Shown: positions 37,190-47,046 of the stretch, piece by piece | Layout of the letters: each line of letters begins with the position of its first letter | Position numbering within the stretch: position 1 is the stretch's first letter | Source of the DNA: Candidatus Intestinimonas merdavium | Lineage (GTDB): Bacteria; Bacillota; Clostridia; Oscillospirales; Oscillospiraceae | NCBI GenBank assembly: GCA_019115785.1 | Contig: DXCX01000027.1 | Coordinates: 1-64,000, forward strand | Direction of reading: 5' to 3' | Length of the DNA stretch: 64,000 nt | Translations under genes and position numbers: made by a program | Notes under the pieces: model-generated | What the model was told of the DNA's origin: nothing | The model's database searches: none | The model's input: only the letters and a program-made list of their open reading frames with translations

Positions 37190-38450
37190 AATCTTCAATA
37201 TCATTCTGTCTATCCTCATCGCCCTGGGGCTGTGGGCCTATGTGACCGCCAGTGTGACCGATGTAGGCGAGTCCACCGTACACAACATTCCAGTGACGGT
37301 AGTAGGGGAGGAAGCTCTGAACGCCAAAGGCCTGATGATCGACCCCAATACCAAGCTCACGGTCAGCGCCCGGGTCAGCGGAAACCGGAACCTTTTGGTG
37401 AGCATGGCCTCCAATCCGAGTGAATATTTTAGTGCCACCATCAATGTGGCCGAGGTGACCGAGCCTGGCACCTACAATCTCAACTGTACCATTACACCGG
37501 AATTTACCTCTCTCACCTCTACGGGGGTGCAGGTGATGGATCAGGAAGGTAAGACCATACAGGTCGTGGTCACCCGACTGATGTCCAAGACAGTGGAGGT
37601 CCGGGGGGTCTTTGAGGGTACGGTAGATGAGGACAACAACTACCGAGCCAACGCGGTGGAAGTCACGCCAGGCACCATCAAGGTCCAAGGTCCCGAGTCC
37701 CTGGTCAACCAGGTGGAGTACGCTCAGGTCACCATCACAGGTGATCATCTCACCAAGACCTATACCGGTGAACTGGGTTTCCAGTTCATGACTGCCGACG
37801 GCGAAGTGGTGGATGACGATGACCTCACTACCAATGTGAACACAGTCAGCGTGGTCATGCCGGTGGTCAAGACTATGGAGGTCCCGCTGGGGGTGGAGTA
37901 TGTCTATGGCGGCGGCATCACCGAAGAGAATTTTGAGCGCTATGTGACTGTGGACATCCAGCCCGCTACCATTCAGGTCTCCGGTGATGAGGGGGATGTG
38001 TCTTACCTGGAGGGGAAAGCCATCACCATTGGTAAGATCGACCTTTCTCAGGTGGTTCAGGACCAACAGGAATTTGTCTTCCCCATTGAGCTTACGCCGG
38101 AACTGAGCAATGACAGCGGTATCACCCAGGCCACGGTTACCATCACCATCCGCGGGCTGGAGACAAAGACGGTGGAGACCTCCAATATTGATATTATCAA
38201 TACGCCGGAAGGATTTACCGCTGATGCAGTGACCCAATCCCTTCAGGTAAAGGTCCGGGGCCCCGCTGACGCATTGGACATCGTAGAGGGTTATCAGATT
38301 CGAGTGGTGGTGGATCTGGAAGGTCAGAACCTACGGCAAGCCCAGTTCCCCTTTACGCCCAAGATCTATTTGGATGGTGACAGCCGCTGTGGCGTGATCA
38401 GCCCCGGCAGCAGCGGGTACATTGTCGTGGTCAATATCCAGTCGCAATAG
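37164..38450 (+). CDS. cdaR: YbbR-like domain protein, CdaA regulator
   Basis: N-terminal TM plus repeated YbbR-like beta domains; overlaps cdaA. Confidence 0.92.
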   Translation: MGKKFTESKIFNIILSILIALGLWAYVTASVTDVGESTVHNIPVTVVGEEALNAKGLMIDPNTKLTVSARVSGNRNLLVSMASNPSEYFSATINVAEVTEPGTYNLNCTITPEFTSLTSTGVQVMDQEGKTIQVVVTRLMSKTVEVRGVFEGTVDEDNNYRANAVEVTPGTIKVQGPESLVNQVEYAQVTITGDHLTKTYTGELGFQFMTADGEVVDDDDLTTNVNTVSVVMPVVKTMEVPLGVEYVYGGGITEENFERYVTVDIQPATIQVSGDEGDVSYLEGKAITIGKIDLSQVVQDQQEFVFPIELTPELSNDSGITQATVTITIRGLETKTVETSNIDIINTPEGFTADAVTQSLQVKVRGPADALDIVEGYQIRVVVDLEGQNLRQAQFPFTPKIYLDGDSRCGVISPGSSGYIVVVNIQSQ

Positions 38451-38464
38451 GAGAGTTTTTTGCT

Positions 38465-38884
38465 ATGACACAAACTGCGCAAATCAAACAGACCTTTCCC
38501 AATGGCACCGCCGAAGTGGCGGTGATCCGACAGGGCGCATGCGCCCATAACTGCTCCGAGTGTGGTGGCTGCATGACAGCTGCCCAGCCTACGGTCACCG
38601 CTCTGGCTGAAAATACCGTGGACGCCAAGGTGGGGGAACTGGTGGTGGTAGAGACGGAAAACGCTCAGCTTATGGGTATCATCGCCTTTGTCTACCTAGT
38701 ACCCATGGTCCTGCTGGTGACCGGTTATCTGCTGGCGCAAGCCTTTGGCCTTACCCAGGGCTGGTGCATTCTGGCTGGCGTCATAGCTTTCGGCGTCAGT
38801 GTGCTGTTCATCGTTGCGCTAGATCGCTGGGTCAAACGCCGCAAGTCCATTCAGTTCCGCATTGTGGCCCACAAAGAGGCCTGA
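38465..38884 (+). CDS. SoxR-reducing system RseC family protein
   Basis: Cys cluster CAHNCSECGGC, two TM helices, basic C-terminus. Confidence 0.88.
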   Translation: MTQTAQIKQTFPNGTAEVAVIRQGACAHNCSECGGCMTAAQPTVTALAENTVDAKVGELVVVETENAQLMGIIAFVYLVPMVLLVTGYLLAQAFGLTQGWCILAGVIAFGVSVLFIVALDRWVKRRKSIQFRIVAHKEA

Positions 38885-39759
38885 TGTTCGGCTATGTGGT
38901 CCCGCTGCGGGGGGAATTAAGGGTTCGGGAGCTGGACGCCTATCAGGGGATTTATTGCGGCCTGTGCCACACCTTGGGACATCGTTATGGCTTTTTCCCA
39001 AGATTGCTCCTCAACTATGATTTTGCTTTTTTGGCCATGGTCCTTGCCCAGCCAGGGGAGACCATGCGGTTGGAGCGGCGGCGCTGTGTGGCCTGCCCTC
39101 TGCGGGGGAAGCAAGTCTGCCCGTCTCGGCCTGGTCTTGATACCGCAGCCGACGAGAGTGTTATCCTCACCTACTGGAAGCTGCGGGACAGTGTGGCCGA
39201 CCATGGCCTTTTTCGGGGGTTACCTGCGCGGATTTTGAGCCTTCTGCTCCGGCCTTCTTATCGGAAGGCCGTTCTGCGGCAGCCAGACTTTGACCGCAAA
39301 ACCGTGCGTTGCCTGGAAGAGCTTCATGAGTTAGAGAAAATGCGCTCCCCCTCGTTGGATCGGACAGCGGATACCTTTGCACGCATCCTGGCATCTGCAG
39401 CACCATCCACCGGGGAAACGGTGCGTGACCGTGCATTGGGCCAGATGCTTTACCATGTAGGCCGATGGATCTATCTGGTGGACGCCTGGGATGACTTGAA
39501 AGAGGACCGAGACTCAGGAAGTTACAATCCATTGCTTTTGCGCTTTCCGGACGGGCCGGAGGCCCATCAGGAGGAGGTCCGTCTCACTCTGCGGCATTCG
39601 CTGAATCTGGCGATATCCGCCTGCAATTTGACAGATGCCGGCCCATGGAATGGTGTTGTCATGAATATCCTGTGCCTGGGTCTCCCTATGGTCGAGGAGG
39701 CTGTCTTCACTGGGGAGTGGCGCCGGCGCAAGAAAGAAAACAGGGAGAACAAACTATGA
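38884..39759 (+). CDS. DUF5685 family protein
   Basis: [36 protein letters not shown]...; Cys-rich [14 protein letters not shown]. Confidence 0.82.
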   Translation: MFGYVVPLRGELRVRELDAYQGIYCGLCHTLGHRYGFFPRLLLNYDFAFLAMVLAQPGETMRLERRRCVACPLRGKQVCPSRPGLDTAADESVILTYWKLRDSVADHGLFRGLPARILSLLLRPSYRKAVLRQPDFDRKTVRCLEELHELEKMRSPSLDRTADTFARILASAAPSTGETVRDRALGQMLYHVGRWIYLVDAWDDLKEDRDSGSYNPLLLRFPDGPEAHQEEVRLTLRHSLNLAISACNLTDAGPWNGVVMNILCLGLPMVEEAVFTGEWRRRKKENRENKL

Positions 39760-40358
39760 ACGATCCATACAGTGTACTGGGTGTCAGCCCGGATGCCAGT
39801 GATGAGGAGATCAAGCGGGCCTATCGGGAGTTGGCCCGGAAATATCATCCGGACAACTACCAAAACAATCCTCTTGCAGACTTGGCGGAAGAAAAGATGA
39901 AGGCCATCAACGAGGCCTATGACGCCATTACCAAGCAGCGCTCCGGACGGAATAGCGGCGGTTATCAGAGCTCCTATCAGCAGAGCGGCTATCAACAGCG
40001 GCAGGGACAATCCGCCGGCACCTCGGTGTATGCCCGCGCCCGGCAGGCCATTAATCTAGGAAACTTGACCCAGGCGGAGCAGTTACTTCAGTCGGTGCCG
40101 GGGCAGGATGCGGAATGGCATTTTCTCATGGGCTCCATCGCCTATCGTAAGGGCTGGTTGGATGAGGCCATGCAGCAGTACCAGATGGCCTGCAATATGG
40201 ACCCCGGCAATCTGGAGTACCGCCAGGCATACAACATGATGCGCCAGGGTGGACAGGCTTACCGTCCCTATGGATACACCACTGGAGGCATGGATTCCTG
40301 TGACTGCTGTACTACCCTCTTATGTCTCAACTGCCTGTGCGGCGGATGCGGTCATTAA
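39756..40358 (+). CDS. J-domain protein with TPR-like region and Cys-rich C-terminus
   Basis: [35 protein letters not shown] (HPD); C-terminus [21 protein letters not shown]. Confidence 0.9.
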   Translation: MNDPYSVLGVSPDASDEEIKRAYRELARKYHPDNYQNNPLADLAEEKMKAINEAYDAITKQRSGRNSGGYQSSYQQSGYQQRQGQSAGTSVYARARQAINLGNLTQAEQLLQSVPGQDAEWHFLMGSIAYRKGWLDEAMQQYQMACNMDPGNLEYRQAYNMMRQGGQAYRPYGYTTGGMDSCDCCTTLLCLNCLCGGCGH

Positions 40359-40359
40359 G

Positions 40360-40896
40360 ATGAGAGATCAGACACATTATGTCAGGAAAATAACACTGGC
40401 AGCCATACTGACCGCCCTTTCCCTGGTCGTGCTGTGGGCGGCGGTTTTGGTGCCCTGGGGTCGGATCGGTCTGATCGCTGTGGCTGGACTGATGCCCGCC
40501 GCTGCCGTCATCTCTGCTGGACCTATGGCAGGGGGACTCTGCTGGGCAGGGACATCGCTGCTGGCGCTCATCCTGCTGCCCAGCAAAGACTGTGGCCTGC
40601 TCTACCTGTTTTTTTTCGGCCTCTACCCCTTGATAAAGTATTTCGCTGAGCGTCTGCGCAGGCTGCCACTGGAGCTGGTGTTGAAGCTGGCTTTTTTCAA
40701 TGCCGTCCTCACAGTACTGTGGTTTGGATTCCGGAGTATCTTTTTGTGGAGTATACCCCAGGCGGAAAAACTGGGCTGGCTCCTCTATCCCGCCGGGAAT
40801 GTAGTTTTCCTGGCCTATGACTACGGTTTCAGCAAACTCATCGCCTTTTATGTGATCCGCGTAGACCGGTCTATGCGCCGGGGCCGTAGTGGCTGA
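40360..40896 (+). CDS. Conserved integral membrane protein of unknown function
   Basis: 178 aa with at least five hydrophobic segments; positioned directly after the J-domain gene. Confidence 0.75.
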   Translation: MRDQTHYVRKITLAAILTALSLVVLWAAVLVPWGRIGLIAVAGLMPAAAVISAGPMAGGLCWAGTSLLALILLPSKDCGLLYLFFFGLYPLIKYFAERLRRLPLELVLKLAFFNAVLTVLWFGFRSIFLWSIPQAEKLGWLLYPAGNVVFLAYDYGFSKLIAFYVIRVDRSMRRGRSG

Positions 40897-40932
40897 ACTG
40901 AATAACAGAAGAGAAGAAAGGGGAGACCACCC

Positions 40933-41811
40933 TTGGTCCGCAGTATGACTGGCTATGGCAGAGGGGAGGCCGTGCTCCGCGGCCGCTCCATTGTAGTGGA
41001 GGTTCGATCGGTGAATAACCGGTACCTGGATTGCAATATTAAGATGCCAAGAGCCTATATTTTTGCCGAGGATGCCATGAAGTCCCGCATCCAAAGCTCC
41101 ATTTCCCGAGGGAAGGTGGACATCTTTGTCACAATGGACAGCACAGGGGCAGACGCTGTCACTGTGAAGGTGAACCACTCGGTGGCAGCAGGATATGTCA
41201 AATCGCTGCAGGAGCTCAAGGATACTTACCACCTATGGGGCCTGCCTGATTTGTCCCTGATAGCTCATTTCCCAGATGTGCTTCAGACAGAAAAGGCACC
41301 TGAGAACGTGGAGGAGGTCGCCGCGGATATCTGCTCCGTGTTGGATCAGGCATTGACCGACTATGCTGTAATGCGGGAGCGGGAGGGGGAGCGGCTCTCC
41401 GCCGATATTCTATCCCGAGCCGATACCATTGAAGCTCTCACCACTCAGGTGGAGGATCGGAGCCCTAAAACGGTAACGGAATACCGTGCCCGACTGGAGA
41501 CAAAGATGCGTGAAGTCCTCCAAAACCAGCAGCTGGATGAGAGCCGTATCCTCACCGAGGCAGCTATTTTTGCTGACAAAGTGGCGGTGGATGAGGAGAC
41601 CGTCCGTCTGCGCAGTCACCTCTCCCAGCTCAGGACTATGCTGAAGCAGGGCGGTCCCATTGGCCGCAAACTGGATTTTCTTATCCAGGAGTTTAACCGG
41701 GAGGCCAACACCATTGGCTCGAAGTGCAACGACCTGGAAATTTCCCGCCATGTCATTGATATCAAGGCGGAGATCGAGAAGATCCGGGAGCAGGTCCAGA
41801 ACATCGAGTGA
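40933..41811 (+). CDS. yicC: YicC family endoribonuclease
   Basis: [71 protein letters not shown]; precedes remA-gmk. Confidence 0.95.
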   Translation: MVRSMTGYGRGEAVLRGRSIVVEVRSVNNRYLDCNIKMPRAYIFAEDAMKSRIQSSISRGKVDIFVTMDSTGADAVTVKVNHSVAAGYVKSLQELKDTYHLWGLPDLSLIAHFPDVLQTEKAPENVEEVAADICSVLDQALTDYAVMREREGERLSADILSRADTIEALTTQVEDRSPKTVTEYRARLETKMREVLQNQQLDESRILTEAAIFADKVAVDEETVRLRSHLSQLRTMLKQGGPIGRKLDFLIQEFNREANTIGSKCNDLEISRHVIDIKAEIEKIREQVQNIE

Positions 41812-41825
41812 GAGGAAGCGGCGGC

Positions 41826-42101
41826 ATGAAGCTCATCAATATCGGTTTTGGAAATATGGTCTCGGCGGGTCGACTCATTGCGGTGGTGAGTCCGGAATCG
41901 GCCCCCATCAAGCGTATGGTTCAGGAGGCTAGAGAGCGAGGCGTTCTGATCGACGCCACCTTTGGCCGGCGGACTCGGGCGGTACTGGTCATGGACAGCG
42001 ACCACATCGTACTTTCAGCTATCCAGCCAGAGAAGGTTGCCGGTCGATTTGCTGGCGGGGAGCCGGAGACGGGAGATGAGGAAGAGGAGGTGGAAGACTA
42101 A
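41826..42101 (+). CDS. remA: DUF370 / RemA-like regulator
   Basis: [69 protein letters not shown]. Confidence 0.95.
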   Translation: MKLINIGFGNMVSAGRLIAVVSPESAPIKRMVQEARERGVLIDATFGRRTRAVLVMDSDHIVLSAIQPEKVAGRFAGGEPETGDEEEEVED

Positions 42102-42712
42102 TGGCACTCAAGAAAAAGACGCATGGCCAGTTGATCGTTCTGTCCGGCCCCTCCGGTGTGGGCAAGAGCACAGTGATTGCCGAACTGCTCAGCCAGCGGC
42201 AAGATATCCATTTTTCTGTCTCCTTTACGACTCGAAAGCCACGCGTGGGTGAGGCCAACGGAGTCAACTACAATTTTGTGGATCGGACGGAGTTCGAGGG
42301 AATGATCGCTCGGGGAGAGTTGCTGGAGCATGCGGAGTATGTGGGTAATTACTATGGCACCTCATTGAAGGTCATCCAGGAGAAACTGAATGCTGGGATT
42401 GATGTGCTTTTAGACATTGAGGTTCAGGGTGCGGCAAAAGTCCGGATGAGGTGCCCTGAAGCAGTGCTTATCTTTATCATTCCGCCCTCCTTTGAGGAGC
42501 TCTCCCGCCGCTTGAGGGGGCGCAACACCGACAGCGAGGAGGTTATCGCTGGACGGCTCACTCAGGCCAGAGAGGAATATGCCCAGATCCCCAATTATGA
42601 CTATCTGGTGGTCAATGACAAGGTCTCTGATGCTGCGGCTGAGATCATCTCTATCCTGGTGGCGGAGGACTGCCGTACCAGAAATCGGATGCACCTGGTA
42701 GAGGGGATCTGA
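42101..42712 (+). CDS. gmk: Guanylate kinase
   Basis: LIVLSGPSGVGKSTVIAELL, SFTTRKPRVGEANGVNYNFV, DIEVQGAAKVR. Confidence 0.97.
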   Translation: MALKKKTHGQLIVLSGPSGVGKSTVIAELLSQRQDIHFSVSFTTRKPRVGEANGVNYNFVDRTEFEGMIARGELLEHAEYVGNYYGTSLKVIQEKLNAGIDVLLDIEVQGAAKVRMRCPEAVLIFIIPPSFEELSRRLRGRNTDSEEVIAGRLTQAREEYAQIPNYDYLVVNDKVSDAAAEIISILVAEDCRTRNRMHLVEGI

Positions 42713-42785
42713 AGATCTCCTGCCCAGTGTCCATACCGGACATTGTTCCGGATATTATTACACCGTAAAAGGAGTTGGATCTGTT

Positions 42786-42995
42786 ATGATGCTCTATCCT
42801 GCTATGAAGGACCTGCTGTCTCAAGTACCCAGCCGCTATCAGTTGGTGAACGTTGTAGCCCATCGCGCTCGTCAGATCGCCGCCGATGCCGAGGAGGGTG
42901 GCTATCCCCTCAATGATAAGCCTGTGAGCATTGCAATTCGTGAGATCGCCGAGGGCAAGGTGGATCTGAGCTTGCCGCCTCAGCCCCAGGCTTGA
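42786..42995 (+). CDS. rpoZ: DNA-directed RNA polymerase subunit omega
   Basis: 69 aa; SRYQLVNVVAHRARQIA, KPVSIAIREIAEGKV; between gmk and priA. Confidence 0.92.
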   Translation: MMLYPAMKDLLSQVPSRYQLVNVVAHRARQIAADAEEGGYPLNDKPVSIAIREIAEGKVDLSLPPQPQA

Positions 42996-43100
42996 CCTTT
43001 GTCCGGGAGTTCCGGATATATTCCCAGGTCTGATGGAAGTGCCGGATGGGCAGATAAGCCCCCGGCGCTTGCCTTTTCTTTGACGGAAGGGGGAGGTGCG

Positions 43101-45581
43101 GTGGATGTGGTGGTCATCGCCAAGGTAGCCCTGGCGGCGGCTGCCTACGCCATTGATAAGCCCTATGACTATCTGGTCCCGGCAGAACTAGAGGGCAGGG
43201 CAATACCTGGTGTCCGGGTATTGGTCCCCTTTGGACGGGGCAATAAGCACACCGAAGGCATTGTCCTTGCGCTGTCCGATACAGTGCCGTCTGGCAAACG
43301 GCTTAAGGAGGTCTACACTGTACTGGATGACGCTCCGGTCTTGGATGAGCAGGGCCTGAAGCTGTGTCTGTGGATGCGGGAGCGGTATTTCTGTACAGTG
43401 TACGATGCCGCACGTGCCATGCTGCCAGCTGGGCTGTGGTTTTCTATTCGGGATACCTATCAGATTGCCCCCGGCGTGGACCGGGAAGCCTCATACGCTG
43501 CGGCGGGACGCTCCCGACGGGCTGAGCAGATCCTAGACCTGCTCTGGGCTTGTGGGGGTGCCGCTGAGCTGGGCCAGATCCACGCCGCACTGGGCACCGC
43601 CGATCCAGCTCCCGCATTGAAGATACTGACTGAGCATGGGGTACTCAGACTGGAGACCAGTGCTCAGCGAGGGGTGGGAGATAAGCGAGAAAAGGTGGCT
43701 GCCCTGGCTCTGCCGGCAGAGGATGCAATGGCCAGTGTGTCATCCAAGCGGCGGAGCGCCCCACTGCGTTACGCTGTGGTGGAGCTCCTGTGCGCGGTGG
43801 GCAGCACCAGTGTCAAGGAGCTCTGCTACTTTACCGGCGCTTCCAATGCTACCATCCGCTCGCTGGTGAAGAGCGGCCTGGTCACTTTGAAGGAGCGTGA
43901 GGTTTTCCGAGGTGGACATGAGGAGGCGACGGGACCCGTGTCGTCGCTGCCGCCTCTCAATGGAGAGCAAGAGATTGCGTTTCAAACATTGGACTGCCTA
44001 TGTCGGTCGAAAGAACCTGCTGTAGCGCTTCTTTATGGTGTAACGGGCAGTGGAAAGACCCAGGTGTACCTTCGGCTGATCCAGGCCGCTCTGGACAGGG
44101 GACAAACTGCTATGGTACTGGTTCCTGAGATTGCCCTTACTCCGCAGCTGCTGCGGATCTTTACCGCATACTTTGGAAGTGATGTTGCGGTGCTTCACAG
44201 CTCTCTTCGTGCGGGCGAGCGGTATGATGAATGGAAACGTCTGCGCGCCGGCCGTGCACGTGTGGCACTGGGCACACGATCCGCCGTTTTTGCCCCCCTG
44301 GGAAATCTGGGCCTTATTATTTTGGATGAGGAGCAGGAGGGAAGTTACAAATCGGAAAATCCGCCCCGATACCATGCCAGGGAGGTTGCCAAATACCGCT
44401 GCGCTAAGGCCGGTGGACTGCTGGTTCTGGGCTCTGCCACCCCGTCAGTAGAGAGTATGTATCTGGCCCAAAGTGGCGTCTATCATCTGGTAACACTGAG
44501 CAAACGATATAATGAACGGGCCCTTCCCGCCGTCTATGTCACCGACATGAAGGAGGAACTCCGGGCCGGCAACGGCAGCAGCATCAGTGCGCAGCTTAAG
44601 AGAGAGCTGGCGTCCAATTTGGAGCGGGGAGAGCAGTCCATTCTGTTTCTCAACCGCCGGGGCGCCAGCCGCATGGTTTCCTGTGGAGAGTGTGGCGAGG
44701 TGCCGGTGTGTCCAAGGTGTTCCGTTCATCTTACCTACCACTCAGCAAATCATCGGCTGATGTGCCACTATTGCGGCTATTCTGAACCGCTTCCGAACAC
44801 ATGCCCGACGTGTGGCGGAACCCTCAACTTTATTGGAGCTGGTACCCAGAAGGTACAAAGTGAACTGGAGGAGCTCTTCCCCGGAGTAGAGATTCTTCGC
44901 ATGGATGCCGATACTGTTTCGGTCGCCGACGGACACCAGAAATTGCTGGATCGATTTCAAAAGGGAAAGGTTCCCATCCTGGTTGGGACCCAGATGGTAG
45001 CCAAGGGCTTGGATTTTGAGAATGTGACCCTTGTGGGAGTGATTGCCGCCGACTTGGCCCTGTATGTAGACAGCTTCCGGGCTTCAGAGCGGACGTTCTC
45101 CCTTCTCACTCAGGTGGTGGGGAGGGCTGGCAGGGGAGAAAAAAGTGGCCGGGCGGTGATCCAAACCTATACCCCGGACAATGATGTGATCCGCTGTGCC
45201 GCCATCCAAGATTATGACCGCTTCTATGCGCAGGAAATCAATCTAAGGCGGCTCATGGACTATCCGCCGTTTCGGGATGTCTTTGTTCTGACCGCGTCTG
45301 GAATCGATGAGTCCGCCGTATTCCGAAAATGTCAAAAACTTCGCCGTAGTTTGGAGGACTGGGCAGCAGCCTGGAGAGACTATGATGCACGGCCGCGTTT
45401 GCTGGGTCCAGCTCCGGCCTCTGTGGCGAAAGTCAACAATCGCTATCGCTACCGCCTCACCCTGCTTTGTCAGAATACCAAAGAGGTCCGGCAACTCATT
45501 TCCACCCTGCTCATAGCCGCCGCCAATGACCGAGAGATCCGGGGGGTTTCGGTGTTTGCCGATGTGAACCCATATGATTAG
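43101..45581 (+). CDS. priA: Primosomal protein N' (PriA)
   Basis: GVTGSGKTQVYLRLI, LDEEQEGSYK, zinc-binding CGECGEVPVCPRCSVHLTYH...CHYCGYSEPLPNTCPTCGG; GTG start assigned at 43101. Confidence 0.95.
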   Translation: MDVVVIAKVALAAAAYAIDKPYDYLVPAELEGRAIPGVRVLVPFGRGNKHTEGIVLALSDTVPSGKRLKEVYTVLDDAPVLDEQGLKLCLWMRERYFCTVYDAARAMLPAGLWFSIRDTYQIAPGVDREASYAAAGRSRRAEQILDLLWACGGAAELGQIHAALGTADPAPALKILTEHGVLRLETSAQRGVGDKREKVAALALPAEDAMASVSSKRRSAPLRYAVVELLCAVGSTSVKELCYFTGASNATIRSLVKSGLVTLKEREVFRGGHEEATGPVSSLPPLNGEQEIAFQTLDCLCRSKEPAVALLYGVTGSGKTQVYLRLIQAALDRGQTAMVLVPEIALTPQLLRIFTAYFGSDVAVLHSSLRAGERYDEWKRLRAGRARVALGTRSAVFAPLGNLGLIILDEEQEGSYKSENPPRYHAREVAKYRCAKAGGLLVLGSATPSVESMYLAQSGVYHLVTLSKRYNERALPAVYVTDMKEELRAGNGSSISAQLKRELASNLERGEQSILFLNRRGASRMVSCGECGEVPVCPRCSVHLTYHSANHRLMCHYCGYSEPLPNTCPTCGGTLNFIGAGTQKVQSELEELFPGVEILRMDADTVSVADGHQKLLDRFQKGKVPILVGTQMVAKGLDFENVTLVGVIAADLALYVDSFRASERTFSLLTQVVGRAGRGEKSGRAVIQTYTPDNDVIRCAAIQDYDRFYAQEINLRRLMDYPPFRDVFVLTASGIDESAVFRKCQKLRRSLEDWAAAWRDYDARPRLLGPAPASVAKVNNRYRYRLTLLCQNTKEVRQLISTLLIAAANDREIRGVSVFADVNPYD

Positions 45582-45593
45582 GAGGATACAACC

Positions 45594-46085
45594 ATGGCAC
45601 TGAGAAAGATCCTTACCGATAAGGACCCCGCATTGCACAAAGTTTGCCGTCCAGTTACCAACTTTGACCAGCGTCTTTGGGATCTGCTGGACGATCTGAA
45701 AGAGACATTGGCTGATGCCAACGGCGCCGGATTGGCCGCACCTCAGGTAGGTATTTTGCGTCGGTGCGTCATCGTTGTGGATGATCAAGACCAAATGCTG
45801 GAGCTGGTGAATCCTGAGATCATCTGGCGCTCCGAGGAGCTTCAGAACGGCTGGGAGGGCTGTCTCAGTGTTCCGGGAAGATGGGGTGCCGTGGAGCGCC
45901 CCTTGCGTGTACGCGTCAAGGCCCAGGACCGGAGTGGGGCTTGGTTCGAGGTGGAAGGGGAGGCCATTGTGGCCCGTTGTTTCTGCCATGAGCTGGACCA
46001 CCTGGATGGCCATGTCTTTACAGAGCTCACAGAGCGGCTCTATACTCAGAAAGAGCTGGATGAGATGTATAAGGAGGAGGACTAA
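45594..46085 (+). CDS. def: Peptide deformylase
   Basis: GAGLAAPQVG, EGCLSVPG, CHELDHLDG. Confidence 0.97.
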   Translation: MALRKILTDKDPALHKVCRPVTNFDQRLWDLLDDLKETLADANGAGLAAPQVGILRRCVIVVDDQDQMLELVNPEIIWRSEELQNGWEGCLSVPGRWGAVERPLRVRVKAQDRSGAWFEVEGEAIVARCFCHELDHLDGHVFTELTERLYTQKELDEMYKEED

Positions 46086-46087
46086 GC

Positions 46088-47017
46088 GTGCGTATCCTCT
46101 TTATGGGTACCCCTGATTTTGCAGTGGTCTCTCTGACTGCCCTCCTGGAGGCTGGCCATCAGGTCTGTGGTGTCTTTACCCAGCCAGACAAGCCTAAAAA
46201 TCGCGGGATGAAGCTCCAGGCAAGCCCTGTAAAGGAGTTTTCCATTTCGCATAACATCCCAGTATTTCAGCCAGTGAAAATGAAGGATGGGGAGGCTATT
46301 GGCTATATTCAGGACTTGGACCCTGAGCTCATCGTGGTAGCGGCCTATGGCCGTATTCTGCCAACGGATATCCTGGACTATCCCCCCCTTGGCTGTATCA
46401 ATGTCCACTCCTCTCTGCTGCCAAAATACCGGGGGGCTGCCCCCATTAACTGGGCCATCCTCAATGGAGAGAAGATAACGGGTGTCACCATCATGCACAT
46501 GGCAGAAGAATTGGACGCTGGTGACATCATTCTTCAGAGAGAGACACCCATCGCCCCTGATGAGACGGCACCGGAACTCTTTGAACGGTTGGCAAAATTG
46601 GGCGGAACGCTGTTGGTAGAGGCGGTAGATCTGTTGGCACGGGGAGAGGCTCCTCGTATACAGCAGGACGCAGAGAAATCCACCTATGCCCCCATGCTTA
46701 GTCGGGAACTCTCTCCCATGGATTGGTCCAAACATGCCCAGACCCTCCATAATCAGGTGCGTGGACTGTTACCCTGGCCCTGTGCCACAGCGGAATTTGG
46801 CGGCGTTAGGTGTAAAGTATTTTCCGCTGATATGATTGATGCTACAGCGAATTTAGGGCCGGGTACCATTGTGGAAGCCGGGAAGTCAGGTATTGTCATG
46901 GCCTGCGGTGGAGGAACGCTTTTGCGGGTGAGGGAGCTCCAGCCCGATGGGAAAAAGCGAATGGCAGCGGCGGATTTTCTCCGTGGCCATCCTCTAATGA
47001 CAGGTGAAAAACTGTAA
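46088..47017 (+). CDS. fmt: Methionyl-tRNA formyltransferase
   Basis: RILFMGTPDFAVVSL, NVHSSLLPKYRGAAPINWAILNGE; GTG start. Confidence 0.97.
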   Translation: MRILFMGTPDFAVVSLTALLEAGHQVCGVFTQPDKPKNRGMKLQASPVKEFSISHNIPVFQPVKMKDGEAIGYIQDLDPELIVVAAYGRILPTDILDYPPLGCINVHSSLLPKYRGAAPINWAILNGEKITGVTIMHMAEELDAGDIILQRETPIAPDETAPELFERLAKLGGTLLVEAVDLLARGEAPRIQQDAEKSTYAPMLSRELSPMDWSKHAQTLHNQVRGLLPWPCATAEFGGVRCKVFSADMIDATANLGPGTIVEAGKSGIVMACGGGTLLRVRELQPDGKKRMAAADFLRGHPLMTGEKL

Positions 47018-47046
47018 TGTAAAAGAGTAGGAAGAGGAGTGATCCT

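Noticed and set aside
37137-38237. 366-aa minus-strand ORF opposite cdaR
   Set aside because: Shadow ORF; cdaR on the plus strand has the expected position after cdaA and a plausible YbbR pattern.
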